This document shows positions 10,805-23,349 of a stretch of DNA of 64,000 nt, piece by piece. Each line of letters opens with the position of its first letter. Positions within the stretch are counted from its first letter, which is position 1. The DNA is from Anisakis pegreffii (taxonomy: Eukaryota; Nematoda; Chromadorea; Rhabditida; Anisakidae), in NCBI GenBank assembly GCA_035041965.1, contig JAPYMA010001677.1, positions 310,001 to 374,000 on the forward strand, read 5' to 3'. Both the position numbers and the translations under genes were made by a program. Under the pieces are notes generated by a model. That model made no database searches. It had not been told where the DNA came from and saw only the letters and a program-made list of their open reading frames with translations.

Positions 10805-13584
10805 TCAGCTTTGAGTAGCAAGTGAAGCACGATTAACTACTTTACTTGCGACATTAACTGGTTTGGTTGCATTAATGGAACTAACTTGAGTTTTTGGCAG
10901 AAATTTTGCGCAAAAACACGGCGCTGTTGGGTCGATAAGACGACATCGAATCTCGCGGTGTCTCAGGAATACAATCGCAAAATTCGTTAGTGGTGTTAAA
11001 TTACAACTAATCGCTATAAACGCCAAGCAAATTTGTTGTGAGCCAGAGTTCAGAGTATTCACTACCGCATATTTTAAGCATAGCGGTAATACGTATAGAA
11101 TCAACGTGAATGCACACGATATGCCCATTGTGGCGGTTAATTGACGCTGTTGATTATTGAATGCTTGCAGTGAACTCTGATTCTGAATGAAAGCCGATTA
11201 GGTATTGAATCATGGACAGAACAGTCCGATTACTAGTTACTTCCCGAACACCTTTTGCGATGGCATCCTTGTTATCAGAACGAGGCTCAAATCTTCTTTG
11301 ATGTGCGATAGAAATAAGAATTTTCGTCCAAATAATTCATCATGTAAAAGAAGAGAATTCGGGCCATTTCGAGTATGCTTCTTGTTCTTTTTTTCTGTAT
11401 CTCAGGATGATAATAATATCCCAAAAACGAAATGATAGAAAGTTCTTGCCGCGGGTATTCCAGATACGTTTTTAATGAAAAATATGAATCTTACCGTCTG
11501 ATGATTACGACGAAGGCCACTGGCGTGCTTTCTTGATAGAACGAAAACAAAGAAGTAGAGAATGACGCTGCTCACTGACGTGATTATCTCGACCAACAGA
11601 GTAAGCTTGTTGAAGACAGGCAGCATAGCATCCGACGTCCTGCAATTTATATATGTTCATGAATGGAGCATCAAACTCCAATCATCCATCATGCAAAATT
11701 CAACAAAACTGCAATGAATTAAGCCCACCACTTCAATGTAAACAATTGCACTTGCAATTGAACAGTTTTTCAAACTCCTCAAGCGAGCTGAACTAGTGCT
11801 CGTCGGTGAGCAGAATTTCGCATGGGGGGGGGGACCCCACGGGAGAAAAATGGACGGGAGGTGGTCCCCACGAAAAAGTCGGGGAACAAATTGCGCGAGG
11901 GATCGCTCCCCGCGTTCCTCGCCGGGGTCCCCGACGGGAGCCCGTTCCCCGACGTACACTAGACTGAACCACTCTATTCTGTCTTGCATGTACACAAGAC
12001 AAGTACGAGTGTTATGGGTTATGACAATCAATACCGTAATAGTTAAGTAGCTAATCCATCGCTGTCTTAGTACAATTTGAAGGTTAATGCTGCGATCAAC
12101 AAAAATCAACTATTGTCCCTAAGAGATGATCCTGCAGAATATTTGAATTCGCTGCTCCAACGGCCAAGTGTGCTGTTAAGTTGCTATGAAGTGCCACACT
12201 GCTGGACTTTACATCGAGAACATGTGAAAAGACTTCAGTTACTCCAAACCACATCGCTTTATGAGTTCCTCAAAAGCTATGCTCTTCGGGTGGAATGGAC
12301 CACAAACTACACAAACAACAATGCATCCTAAAGTAGTGCTAACTGTGAGAAGCTCCCCAAAAATTGGTGAAAGCTTTCTTCATTATTATGAATCTTTTTT
12401 GAGTTGCTATTAAAAACTAGTCACCAATATTCCTCGAAATAATCAGCCCATCACAATCACATAAGTTTTTTCTACTGAGCAGTTAAAATGTCACAGGTGT
12501 TCTGATCCGTAATCAAAAGGGAGTTTAGCAAAGGATACGAATTATGAATGAAATTATCCACAAATGAACACTCCCTCAGGAACACGGAGAACCTCATGGA
12601 ATCCAATTTTGGTGGAAATGTTCTAGAAAACTCCTAGAAACTTACTGGAGATCAAACGAAGTTTTTTGGAACTCACCAACAAAAATGACTGATGAACACA
12701 TTCGTTTCCACCAAAGAAAAATACCAATTCGGTAATGTGATTGAAAGTAAGAACAAATTCCACGCAATTAACTGAAAGAATACTGCATAAATCATTATTA
12801 TTGACCGTAAATGACCTTTCAATCATCTAATTCATGTCGCTAAACATAACTGATTTAGAATGAAATGTTTTTGAGGATAGCATCTGAAGGATGGCAATAA
12901 CAGTAATGACTGAAGGCATTCTCGTTGTATAGTGAGATTGTAAAAGTGCGAAATTCATCTGATTTACGGGAAATTGTCGTTAAAAAGCGGAAGAAATGAT
13001 TTGAAAGTAAAGCAGAACGGCTAAAATGCCAAAAAATTAAAAGGAACGATACTTGAACGTTCTGAAGTTGTGAACTATGCTTAAAGTAAGTGATCGGCAT
13101 TATCAATGCAATAAGACGATCTATACTGACCATCAATAAGCATATCGCAACCATTGGTTCCCCCCTGCAAACAGACAAAAATCGAGTTTTTTTCTCTCCT
13201 AAAATTGATCAAAAAGAGAAGTTCAGCTATGATTAGGCGAAATCGAAGAGCTGATCGATGAGTGTAAGAACAGGATGGTTAGGATTATTGCTGCACTTTC
13301 TCATCTACATACGATGAGGAGGATCATTTTTATCAAAACAGTCTATGGATCGTCGAAAGTTTAATGTTCTTCAGTGGTGGAGTCCATTGGATGTTTCAGT
13401 GAAAATTCGTAAAATTTTAAAAATGGAAGATGCCCACTGCACACCAAGATGACATCAAGTTCCACGGCATCAGGATACAGAAACTTCTACTTCGATATTC
13501 CTGCTGATTAGTGTTATACAATATAGTGAGGCGAATCACTCCAGCTATCAGTTGCGTTACGCCCAAAAAGGCATTCACAAATAC
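10805..13584 (-). CDS. Srsx-like serpentine receptor 3, TM1 exon not found
   Basis: Minus-strand exons in coding order: 13445-13584 (TM2, CILMPWN), 13053-13164 (TM3, LMVSIDRL), 11970-12061 (TM4, ending RIEW), 11495-11639 (TM5 and loop, LSRKH) and 10805-11182 (TM6-TM7 and tail, YVLPLCLKY). They sum to 867 nt (289 codons), with the same phases as receptor 2 and nearly the same exon lengths (140, 112, 92, 145 against 140, 112, 98, 142). I found no TM1 exon or ATG within a few kb upstream. Either it is distant and divergent, or the gene has lost its 5' end. The TM4-TM5 intron carries a hAT-like MITE starting only 7 bp past the donor. Confidence 0.75.
11791..11961 (+). mobile_element. GC-rich hAT-like MITE, copy 1
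   Basis: About 170 bp, strongly GC-rich in AT-rich surroundings. The left end is TAGTGCTCGTCGGTGAGC; the right end reads on the other strand TAGTGTACGTCGGGGAAC. These are terminal inverted repeats of about 18 bp. The flanking 8-mers (agctgaac left, gactgaac right) agree at six of eight positions, the size of a hAT target duplication. There is no coding capacity. It lies in the TM4-TM5 intron of receptor 3. Confidence 0.75.
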
Positions 13585-14630
13585 CTGCATAATAAGAAAT
13601 TATTCCTGATGAGAGAATGATTCATTTGAACCGTTTTGTAAGAGGCGTTTGTTGCTATTCATATTTTTTAAAATTCAGTTACCTAATCAGTTACTCATTA
13701 AATGTAAAATTACTGACAACTTCACTGAACACCTCATCTGCCCAGTTATCTTCCAGTATTCTCGGAATTGCGATTTCTTACCTAATGCTGCTTTAAAATG
13801 TCTGAATCGAGAGAGCCATTCGATTTAATGACTAATTTTTGAACATTTTTGCAGATTTAGTAGTTAAAAAATAGAATTCTATCTGGTAAGACGAACACAT
13901 TTTGAGAATAGTTTTAGACAAAGTTTTTCGATATCCGCTTTAGTGTCTCGGAATGCGATCTAGTGAGCCACAAACCTGCCAAAGAATAATCGAATAGCTT
14001 TTTCGTAACGATCTCTTCGTTAGCATTTTATACGTCAATAAACCATTTGGTAGAGCAATAATAGCTCCTTGTACAGTGTACGTGTAGAATTCAATAATTA
14101 CGAAATGATTCACCATTTTCTCCTGAAAAGATCAAGTAATGAACTGATCTTGTTTCAAACGTTGAATATCGAATTGGATTCGAAACCGCTGGGAACTTTA
14201 ACGAACGCATCCGTTAAGGATTTTCAGCACGACACTTCAATACGACAGTCGTTCGGTAGCACCCAGCTGATAAGTGAATGTTTTGCCATGTAGGTGCGGA
14301 AGGCTACTCAGACTCGCATTCAGGAGCACAACTGATTCTTGAAGTATACTCGTAATCCTCGTAAACATAAGGTTGTTTGATTCCATTAGCATCAGTTAAC
14401 TCTGTTTAATTCAGTCTGCTCAAAGCGCTCAAAGAAGACTGAACGCCAATCGGATTTCTCTCGTCTATGTGCAATCGTTAAAGCTGCAATGATTTCCAAC
14501 TCAAATTATCCACCATTGCTGTAAAAAGTTCACAAGTTAAGCGAACTAATCAAATTAGCATTGCAGAAGCGAGCAAATTAATAAGATTGAACGAATCCGT
14601 CAACGACTGAATTCAATCAAGAACTTCTAA

Positions 14631-14685
14631 CTTTCAAACAAACTAACTTTAACGTCAAACAAACTAACTTTAACGTCAAAAAACT
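14631..14685 (+). repeat. Short tandem duplication
   Basis: The unit AAACTAACTTTAACGTCA (with small flanks, about 20 bp) appears twice in a row, with a partial third start. It is intergenic. Confidence 0.7.
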
Positions 14686-17600
14686 GTTCAATCAAATATT
14701 TACAGATTAAATTTCGTTCATAGGAATGTTTTAAAAATCTTCGAATTTAATTCTCTAGAGTCAATAAATACGAAATGAAAATTATGAACTTTGAATTGTC
14801 ATCACGAGTTTACGACTTGCCTGATTCAACATTCAATTTGTCAGATTTGAAACGAAGCATAGAAATTTGATGAGGCTACTGATTTCCTGTTTGTGTAGCA
14901 TAGAATTATCAATCTGCACTGTCTTTACTGATGAAAATTGTAGTATTTCTCGATCACCAGTTAATCCAGTTTGATTCAACGATAAGGCTACATTTGATAT
15001 AATCCAGCAGAAGTAGCGATAGTTTCGTATCACAATGATAACTTTTAACAAATTGTATCTCTTGACAACTACATTCCACATGACGTTGCTATTATTACAA
15101 AGGAAACCATTCTATGTGAAAATTATAGTTTTGGTTATAAACCCTGAATCCTTGAAGTTTAGATTATGAACATTCCTTGAATAATGAGAACACGCATGGA
15201 ATGGCTCTAACTAGGCTTAGGCGAGAAAGATGTGAACGAGAATTTAATGAGTACAGATCGAGACGTGACGAGAACGAGATGAGATAATATTTCAGCGTGA
15301 TAATTCAGTGCAATTGAATGGGAAACGATTAGACTGTTTTAAGGGAAAAATGAGGTGATTTTTGAACGCCCTCTTACAGTACGATTGCGAAAAGGAATGT
15401 GAGAGAGCAATTCAAAACAAATTGCTGTCGAGTTGGTATGTTTCATGTTTTAATGTTACAATCAAATGATCATCATCATCAAAACTTAGCAGTTATTTGA
15501 GATTATTCGCTTCCAGAGTTGTTGATCCACTCAAACGTTAGCATTATCACAGCACATCAAGCGGGATTATCTCGTGACTGAAAATCTACGCCGGAATTGA
15601 ATCCGATACACTCATTTCGTACATTCCGGGATTTAACAATTTTTGAAATATATAAGTGTCACATATTCAACACTTTTTTTGAAGTAACGCGTTCATAACT
15701 AATAATCAGAAAACAATTTATTCAGTGAATCATAATGATGATAATAGCATTTGAAATTCTGAAAAAAAACGTCAGCATTACAATAGAAGTACAATACAGC
15801 TGTAACATCAAAATTAGAATTTTAAAACAACACCTGAACTTCTTCTGTGGATTAAAGTTCAGTTGCTCAGATGTGAGATTAAAGGAAATCAAACATATTC
15901 GTTGATGAACGTTCTTTCGAAATCCGCTAATGTTTCAAATTTATCGTATTTAAATTGAATCGTCAACAAAAGGAATGACATCAACATCGCAACAAAAAGT
16001 AAAACTGAGATTTCCATATCAACAACAGATTCCGACAATACAATTCAATGAAATTTAAACCAAGCTCTGGGAAATGTTGCGGCATTGCTTGTTATATTAT
16101 TCATTCGCGTTCTAAGTTTTTTGCAGAAATTGAAAATGCAGAGGAAGCTGATGCGTTTTCGGTGGAAGCTGATTGCTTTCGTTGATTTGAACAAGTTTTC
16201 CATACTCGCAGCCCTTTCCTTTGGTTCATCACGCAAACGCATCTTAGAGATTAATCTGCACTTCAAGTCGCTGCTTCTTTCACAACTTAAGAAATACTCA
16301 GACTTCGGCGTCAATTCTATTTTTTTGCTTAAGACATTATGATGTCCACTCCCATTCCGGGATGGATCAATCAGGTGCTATCGATCAGATGGACTCAAGT
16401 TCGTCATCATTTTCATTCATCGCACCGAGCAGCCTCGAAAATAATTCACTGCCAGTTCCACAATATTTCTCTTCACTCTGAATCTCTCACCATTCTGTAG
16501 GGAATTTATTACATGTCGAACAATAAATGTTTCTGCTACTTTACAATAATCCACTAACGCATTCTTGACAACATTTGAGGAATGGGGTATCGGAGTTTCG
16601 CTGAATTACAGAACGTTACGAAGAGCTTCTCTTTTCGCAACACTGCTAAAACTCAACTCATCAACAGAGCAAAGCTTCGTTCAGTGCATCAATAGCTGAT
16701 GCAGGATTTGACTGAGCAATTTGACAATGATTTAGTCGCAGAATGTTGTATTGTGCTTCGAATTTAAGTGCACAAGAACACTTAAATCCTTTTGCTTTTT
16801 AATTTCACCGTACATTTCGCAGTTTCAATGTCTTCTTTGGAAGGAAAGTATTCCAAACAGCGGCAATTATTACCGCTTTCGTCATATTTCGTCATATCCT
16901 CCGAACGAACACGGAATCCCGTGCGAACTCGAGTTCTTTGAGTGAAAATATTGCGGATTGGTTGGTTTTTAATTGTAATCTAATTAAATACCGAAAATTG
17001 GAATGCGATAATTGTTGGCGTAATCTAATTGTCTGTTGAAATGATAAAAATGCTATCTCCGCCTTTCATGCTGTATTATTGCTTGTACATATTTCTTACT
17101 CGGCAATAAAACTATCTATCTATCTACAATAATGAATGGATGAATACCTGACCGAAATAATGCGCAGAAAATACAGTTACACCTTTTAACGTTTCGGCGT
17201 TAGAACGCCATTGTTAACTAGAATATTTGTTGAGTAATGATATCGAACAACTGGAACGGACACCATTTATAACGAGTTGGATGAGTAGCGAAAACAGAAT
17301 GGTCGACGATACGGATTAAGATAAGAGCTAATGATTCAGAACAATAATTATTATAAAATGTGATGTTTGAAATGTCAGTTATTCATCGAACACACCTAGT
17401 AACCTCATCGTGTTACTTTACGACTGTCTCAGTCGTTATTGATAAGTGCGCATCGCAATGCACACTCACCCATTCATTTATGAATTGTTCAACGATATGC
17501 AGCGGAAGAGGAAATGTCAGATTCATTCGAGTTGCGGTCTCCATGCAAGATGCATTCAATCGATCTGATTATATCCAAATGAAACACAAATATGGCAGAA

Positions 17601-18284
17601 TACCGAGAGGAAGATTATGTCGCGTAATCAGAAGGTCACTGACGATCTGAGATGCTAAGAAGACAAGTCAGTAAATCAAGAGAATTGAAAAAACGGCATC
17701 ACAAGTTAAACTGCCAGAGTGCTCAAATTGAGTAAAATTTTTTGCAAGTCAGTGATCTTTTATTTGAAGGTCACCGTCTGCGTCCACGAATTTTCGTGAC
17801 CTTAAAGAAGGCCGTTGGGTTTAAACGTTCTGCCATAGAGACACATTATACAGGATACACTTCTGTTATCTGCTTCCACAAGTTAAAAAAACATTCTTCT
17901 CCTCCAAATTCATTTTTCTCGCTGAACTCATCTTTATAAGTTGACATTAAGTTACGATCTTTATCGAAGCGTGACTGTGTTTGGATTTGATATCGACTCC
18001 ATTTTATTAATGCAAACCCCGATATCCTTATCTACAAATTTTTTCCAATGATTTATAGTTTCGTGCTGGCAATTTTATGAGATACTTTTGATACTGCCAC
18101 AAGCTGATCATAAATCGGATAAAATAGTGATATCCAGTAAAACTTTATGAGCAGTACTAAGCAAAAGAGTATCTGCATTTCTTCCTTCTATCGGTACCAT
18201 GAAACACCGATTGCTGTTTCGTTCCATCCCACTGATCCAGTGTTATTCTGTTATTCTTCCAATATTATACTTCAAATGAGTCAG

Positions 18285-19527
18285 ACCGTTTACATAGCAT
18301 AACAGACCGTTTGAATGAAACAACATCAATGTACCTGGCGAATGATCGAACAAACAATGATTTCTGTGTATGATCACCATATAATTTGCTTGATAAATAC
18401 AATAAGTAGCCGTTCTATGCATCAGTAATATAATAGCTGGATTGCCTCCTTCGGAAATAAATCAGCACCTTATAGAAATTTACTGACCAAATACCCCAGC
18501 GTCTTCCCACAACGCCTCATTTTATGTCAGTAGGTGTTCTTTTTCCACATTCCGTTGTTTTCACACTCCCACTAAACCCACAAGCTAGAACAGTATCAAC
18601 GCCACGCATCAAACCAAGTCCTCGAATAAGGCAAACCATTGTTCGGATCCATCATCGTCCATGACAGTCTCAATAAATATTTCTGAATCTGCGAAGCACA
18701 TCTATAACTTCACACAAGGATCTGGTTATTCTATAGCTTCCGGTGACGTTGAATGGTGAGTTTTGGATGGAATCACCTATTGAACGATATGTTCGAACTG
18801 AAATTCTCACGCATAATAATGAGAAAATTCTCATTCTGTGAACTTTTTGAGCGTCTCTAGAACCTTGTCGTCAAAATTCTTATTAATGAATGTTTGATGT
18901 GGTGGTTTTCATTCTACACTTGTGGACAATTGAGACAGAGACTCACTGTGCTCGTCTTGATTAATGTCGCGACTAGTAGTCGTGAGAGGGAGAGAGAATT
19001 AGTAAAAATACAAAACTGAAAAGATGAGTCATGAGATTTGAAGAATAAAAAGGATCTAGCTAAATTGTATGAATAGGTCATATGGTATTAAAATACTTAT
19101 GATAAACAGTTTGGAATCTTATCTAGCAATAAATAAAGAAGATAGCTTTATGTGCATAAATTAAAATATAAGCTAACATAAATAAACATGTTTATGCCAT
19201 ATAAATGTAAGCTGTGAATAGTCATACAAATACCCGAAAGAAACAAATGGGTAATCATATGAAAAATACATACAAAATGGGTTGACCTTAAATGTATGAA
19301 TTAAATGTATGAAATATACTAATCATTTCTTTACGCTGTCAGTCGTCAAATTGGGTGAATCCGTTATTCGCTGGTATTTATTCGAATCGATATTATGACT
19401 ATTATTGTGTTATTATCATCAGTATCATTAATATAATCATAGTTATTATTACTTGATCATTCTCGGCCTTATCCGTTCGTAAATGATTATTCTTTTATAT
19501 TATTACTGTCATCATTCTTGTTGCTAC

Positions 19528-19576
<49 letters not shown>

Positions 19577-20060
19577 ATTGCTGTAAAGATCATAATAGCT
19601 GCGAATAACCTGAGCGATTGATATTTTCGAATATTTGATGTGCTTATATTAATATATGGTCTAATTACCCAAGTTTGAGGTAACTGAACGATTAAACGAT
19701 TTGATAAAACCCAATCAGTGGTTACAATTGCCTTAAAATGATCGTCACTTCCTTCTCTGTTTAATCAATTTCACTTTCATTCCCAATGAATGGAATCCAC
19801 CTTCTTTATGTCACCCACTCAGTTGCTTCTGTAAACTGATTCTTAATTCACTTCGATCATTATCAACCACTCATTCTTGCACTTTTTTTATTCATTTCGA
19901 GTTCCTGATTCGAGCTCTGGATTAGCGTTTGCCCAAGCGTGTGAGTATAGACCGTTTATGTAGCGTAACAGAACGCTTGAATGAAGCGATGCTTTATCTA
20001 GCGAATGCTCGAACAAACAATAATTTCTGTGTGCAATCACCATGTGATGCGTTCTACGAA
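18285..20060 (+). repeat. Diverged direct repeat pair (18285-18430, 19945-20060)
   Basis: Both copies share AGACCGTTTA, a CGAACAAACAATNATTTCTG core and a following ATCACCAT. Identity is roughly 75-80 per cent by eye over 100 bp. No open frame is conserved between them. Confidence 0.6.
19525..19575 (+). repeat. (ATT)n microsatellite
   Basis: About 16 uninterrupted ATT/TTA units lie in intergenic DNA. Confidence 0.95.
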
Positions 20061-21762
20061 TACATACTGAGCTTTCCCAGATGATGTTTTTGTAAAGCAT
20101 TATTGCTTAATGAGATCTATTGAATCGTGTTCGTTCACAGTTGTCGCCTTGCATTTCTATTACTGATAGAAATATGATCTCATCCGATAACTGTAAACAT
20201 TTCTCAGAGTCGATTTTTCCGGACTACGGTAGGTTACGGTGCCTTCGCTGAAACGCCAGCCCCTCACGCATTTCTCCAATGAAATGAGAGGCACGATCGC
20301 CACAGAATTTTTCTCTAATTTTTGAGTATTTTTAAATTTATTTTTTTGATTTTGACGAAATATTTGTTGAATTGTTTTCGAGAAAGTTTTTAAGATCATG
20401 TGGGAATTTTGTTGGAAATTGTTTTGAAATTTTATTTCAGATATTTCTGGAACTTTAGGTCGACGTTTTCTGCAGTTTTTTCTCTAAGATTCTTGGAGAT
20501 TTTTTAGAATGTTTTGCTGAAAACTTTTGGATTTTATCTCTGAACATCCGATAGAAATTTTCGAACAATTTTGATATTGTTGTCAGAATCATTTGAAAAT
20601 GCTTGCAGAGCTTCGAAATTTACTTCAAAATTTCTTCGAATGGATATCACACACAGCAACACGTATTGTTGCCAGATCTGTGCAGTGCCACTGTATGCAA
20701 GAGAATCAGTGAAACGTCGTTTGTGCATCAGTGTATAAATGCATGCGCATAAAATATCTCCGCAAGCTTTTCGTTGCCTCTCTCACGGATTGTAACTTTG
20801 ACATTTTAGGCATCACAAATTTTTTCAAAAACTTCGCAAGCATTTTCACGATGAAAAAGCCAAAAATGTGCGCAACTTGAAGACACCACGTTTGCCACAT
20901 ATTCTTCTCTGCAATGAACTACAAATTCGAAACGTTTATGAGTGTGCACACGCGTATAAGTGAATATTAAGGTATATATGTATCCATATCATTTCATCAA
21001 ATCACAATGTCATCGCCTCAAAACGCTACTAAATAAGTTCATGTAGATGTATACATCAAAATTTCTGAAATCAGAAATTCTTCAATAGCCGATATCAATT
21101 TGTCGATTAATAATCGTTTTCAAAAGTTTTTATCTTATTCATTCCGATGGTGTTTTCAGTGTGTCTTGTGATCGTTATGCACATAATATGGAGGAGAATC
21201 ACACCCGATTCAAACACAAAAAAAAATCATTGCTCAATGATCACAATGACTAATGAAATTGATCAGTCCATTGTGATTTGGAATGCAAAAATAAATAATA
21301 TGTCGAGAGCGTATCACCGCTCACTGTGAACATGAATAATAATGATGACAGCAACACAACGGATTCAGATGCATTTACATGTTCGAGAAGATGATATCGT
21401 AGATTGTGTCTTTCACTTGTTATATAACAAAATATTTCAACTAATTGAGTGGTGGCACTCTTCTATGGATGACAAGAAAAACATCGATCAGCAACTGTAC
21501 ACTGAACAGATTAGCAACTTTATTTTTACTGATGTCTACATTTCTCATGCATTTTATGTTATTTTTATTACTTATGTTCTTATCCAAGTAGTAATAATTA
21601 TAATTATTACTTGGACATCGAGTGGTTGTTTCGTCGATCGCGGTGAGCGATCGTCGGAATATTTATTTTATTAGAGTAATGATTATTTATTGAATTGGTA
21701 TTTGACTGCGTTTAATTATGCAAAGTATTCACGGCGACTAATTATTTACTCGGTTTTGTTCG

Positions 21763-21884
21763 GTTGGCCTGCTCGCCTAGCCAGTGGGGTGGCTTAAATT
21801 GAGGCTAAAACAATGCGCACAGAAACGCGAGCATTGTGGCCAGCAACGTTATAAACGTTTGATAGCCTGGCCGATCCAGGTAAT
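21763..21884 (+). repeat. Dispersed repeat R, copy 1
   Basis: It matches, in reverse orientation, 55917-56021 in the last intron of the T-box gene. Shared words include GAGGCTAAAACAATG and GCATTGTGGCCAGCAACGTT. This copy has about 20 extra bases (CCTAGCCAGTGGGGTGGC) absent from the other. It is probably a non-autonomous element whose ends are not defined here. Confidence 0.75.
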
Positions 21885-22689
21885 GTTCTTATCCATAATT
21901 TTTCTGATGACGGTTCGCGGTAATGTTGTTGATGCCCGGTTCGCGTTATTATTTTATCAATTTTCTATTAATGTTTTTGTTATCATTCCTATTGTTGTTT
22001 ATAACGGCTGTGAACAATCTATGCAGGTGCAGTTTGCACAGTAATACTGATCTCTTCAAGCACGCATCTGCTATTGACATTGTTGTTTTTGTTGCTATCA
22101 AGGATTTCGTATGCATAACTTGTTTTCGGACAATTTGGTTTCGGGCAAATTCAGATTTTCATACTGGATGAATACAAGCATACGCATACGCGGGTGGATT
22201 TCTATCCCTGACAGGTCTAGACCTAAGCCTAATCAAAAGCTAAAGACTAATCGTGAGCCCAAGTCTAAGTTCAAGGTTTTATATCCAAATTGGGGAATAT
22301 CCAAATCAACCAAAGGTTTGATCTATGTTTCCCTATTGCCCATTACCCTATAGCATCCAATCTAATGGAACAGTTTTTTATTTTCGTCATAATTCATCAT
22401 ATCGTTTTCGACTGGTTAGTTATGTCTTGAATATGATTAATGGAAAAAATAATTGCAGATATACACAGATATAAGTAAACATGATGTAAAATGTATTCTT
22501 TATGCAGGCTTCAAGAAAAATGGATACGAGTTCAGCAAAACGTTGACATTCCTTCACTCTGTGTTTATCTCAGCACCTTTCACATGAACGATGACAATAA
22601 CAAGCAAAAAACACCAACAAAAACAAGGCACAAAAAACAGCAACAATAAAGCGTTTGCAGTAACACTGGAAATTAATTGCTGATGACGA

Positions 22690-23275
22690 ACATACATACA
22701 TTTCATGAACTAAACAAACGAAGACGTCATTCACATAGCATTTACACGAATGAAAACTGATTCTGAGTAATTCCATGTTTATATTCACTCAAACTTAGCA
22801 GTTCAAAATTGTGAAAATGCATTCGGAAAGTTTTCTCGTTGGGAAACGATCACATTCAAGAACGTCGAACCGAATTCTGAATCAGTTATAGCCTTGAATA
22901 ATTTTCGCTGGAAAGTGGAAGGAATGAATTCATTCACTTGAAAAGTTGAATGGTAAAAGAATGAATCGGTTATGATAAGAGGACGGATCTTTATTCAAAT
23001 AATTTTTCTATACCGAGCTGTCATATGACTGATTACATCGAAAACTTTATTCCTCTCATAAGATGTAGTGAAATTTCATGAAACTAATGGGAACGTCATG
23101 ACATGCATGCTCGAGTGCTAATTTGGATTGTTTGATTAAGTCCACTCACACTTGCATCATCCACTTTCGCAGGCAATTTACAGAAGTTTTATCAATTTAT
23201 TGTTTAAGCACGGATACTTTAGGAAAACGATGATTTGCTCATTGTTTAGAAGGTCATTGTAAATGCCACGGAAAG
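22690..23275 (+). repeat. Direct repeat A, copy 1
   Basis: About 590 bp match 28290-28885 in the same orientation at roughly 70-75 per cent identity. Shared words include GTTTTCTCG, CATAAGATGTAGT and AATTCATTC. It lies immediately outside the left inverted arm. No open frame is shared. Confidence 0.7.
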
Positions 23276-23349
23276 GTCAGCTAGTTCAGTTGAACAGCTG
23301 ATTTGCAGTATAGCAGTTAATCTATCCTCCTTTAAAAAGGCTTCAAATA

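Larger units (their letters stand above)
13585..22690. other. Gene-poor, repeat-bearing stretch
   Basis: No gene can be supported over about 9 kb. Present are a short tandem duplication (14631-14685), an ATT microsatellite (19525-19575), a diverged direct repeat (18285-18430 and 19945-20060) and a dispersed repeat copy (21763-21884). A plus-strand open frame at about 16055-16342 starts with a hydrophobic segment (ALLVILFIRVLSFL) but has no clear homology and is not called. Confidence 0.5.

Noticed and set aside
11657..12109. A 150-codon minus-strand frame
   Set aside because: Only 11970-12061 is receptor exon. The rest is MITE sequence and intron.
16055..16342. Frame with a hydrophobic start that could be a receptor TM1
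   Set aside because: Later residues do not match the receptor pattern and no partner exons follow.
22205..22250. CCTAAGCCTAA-like words resembling nematode telomere repeats
   Set aside because: Only one or two imperfect units, not an array.
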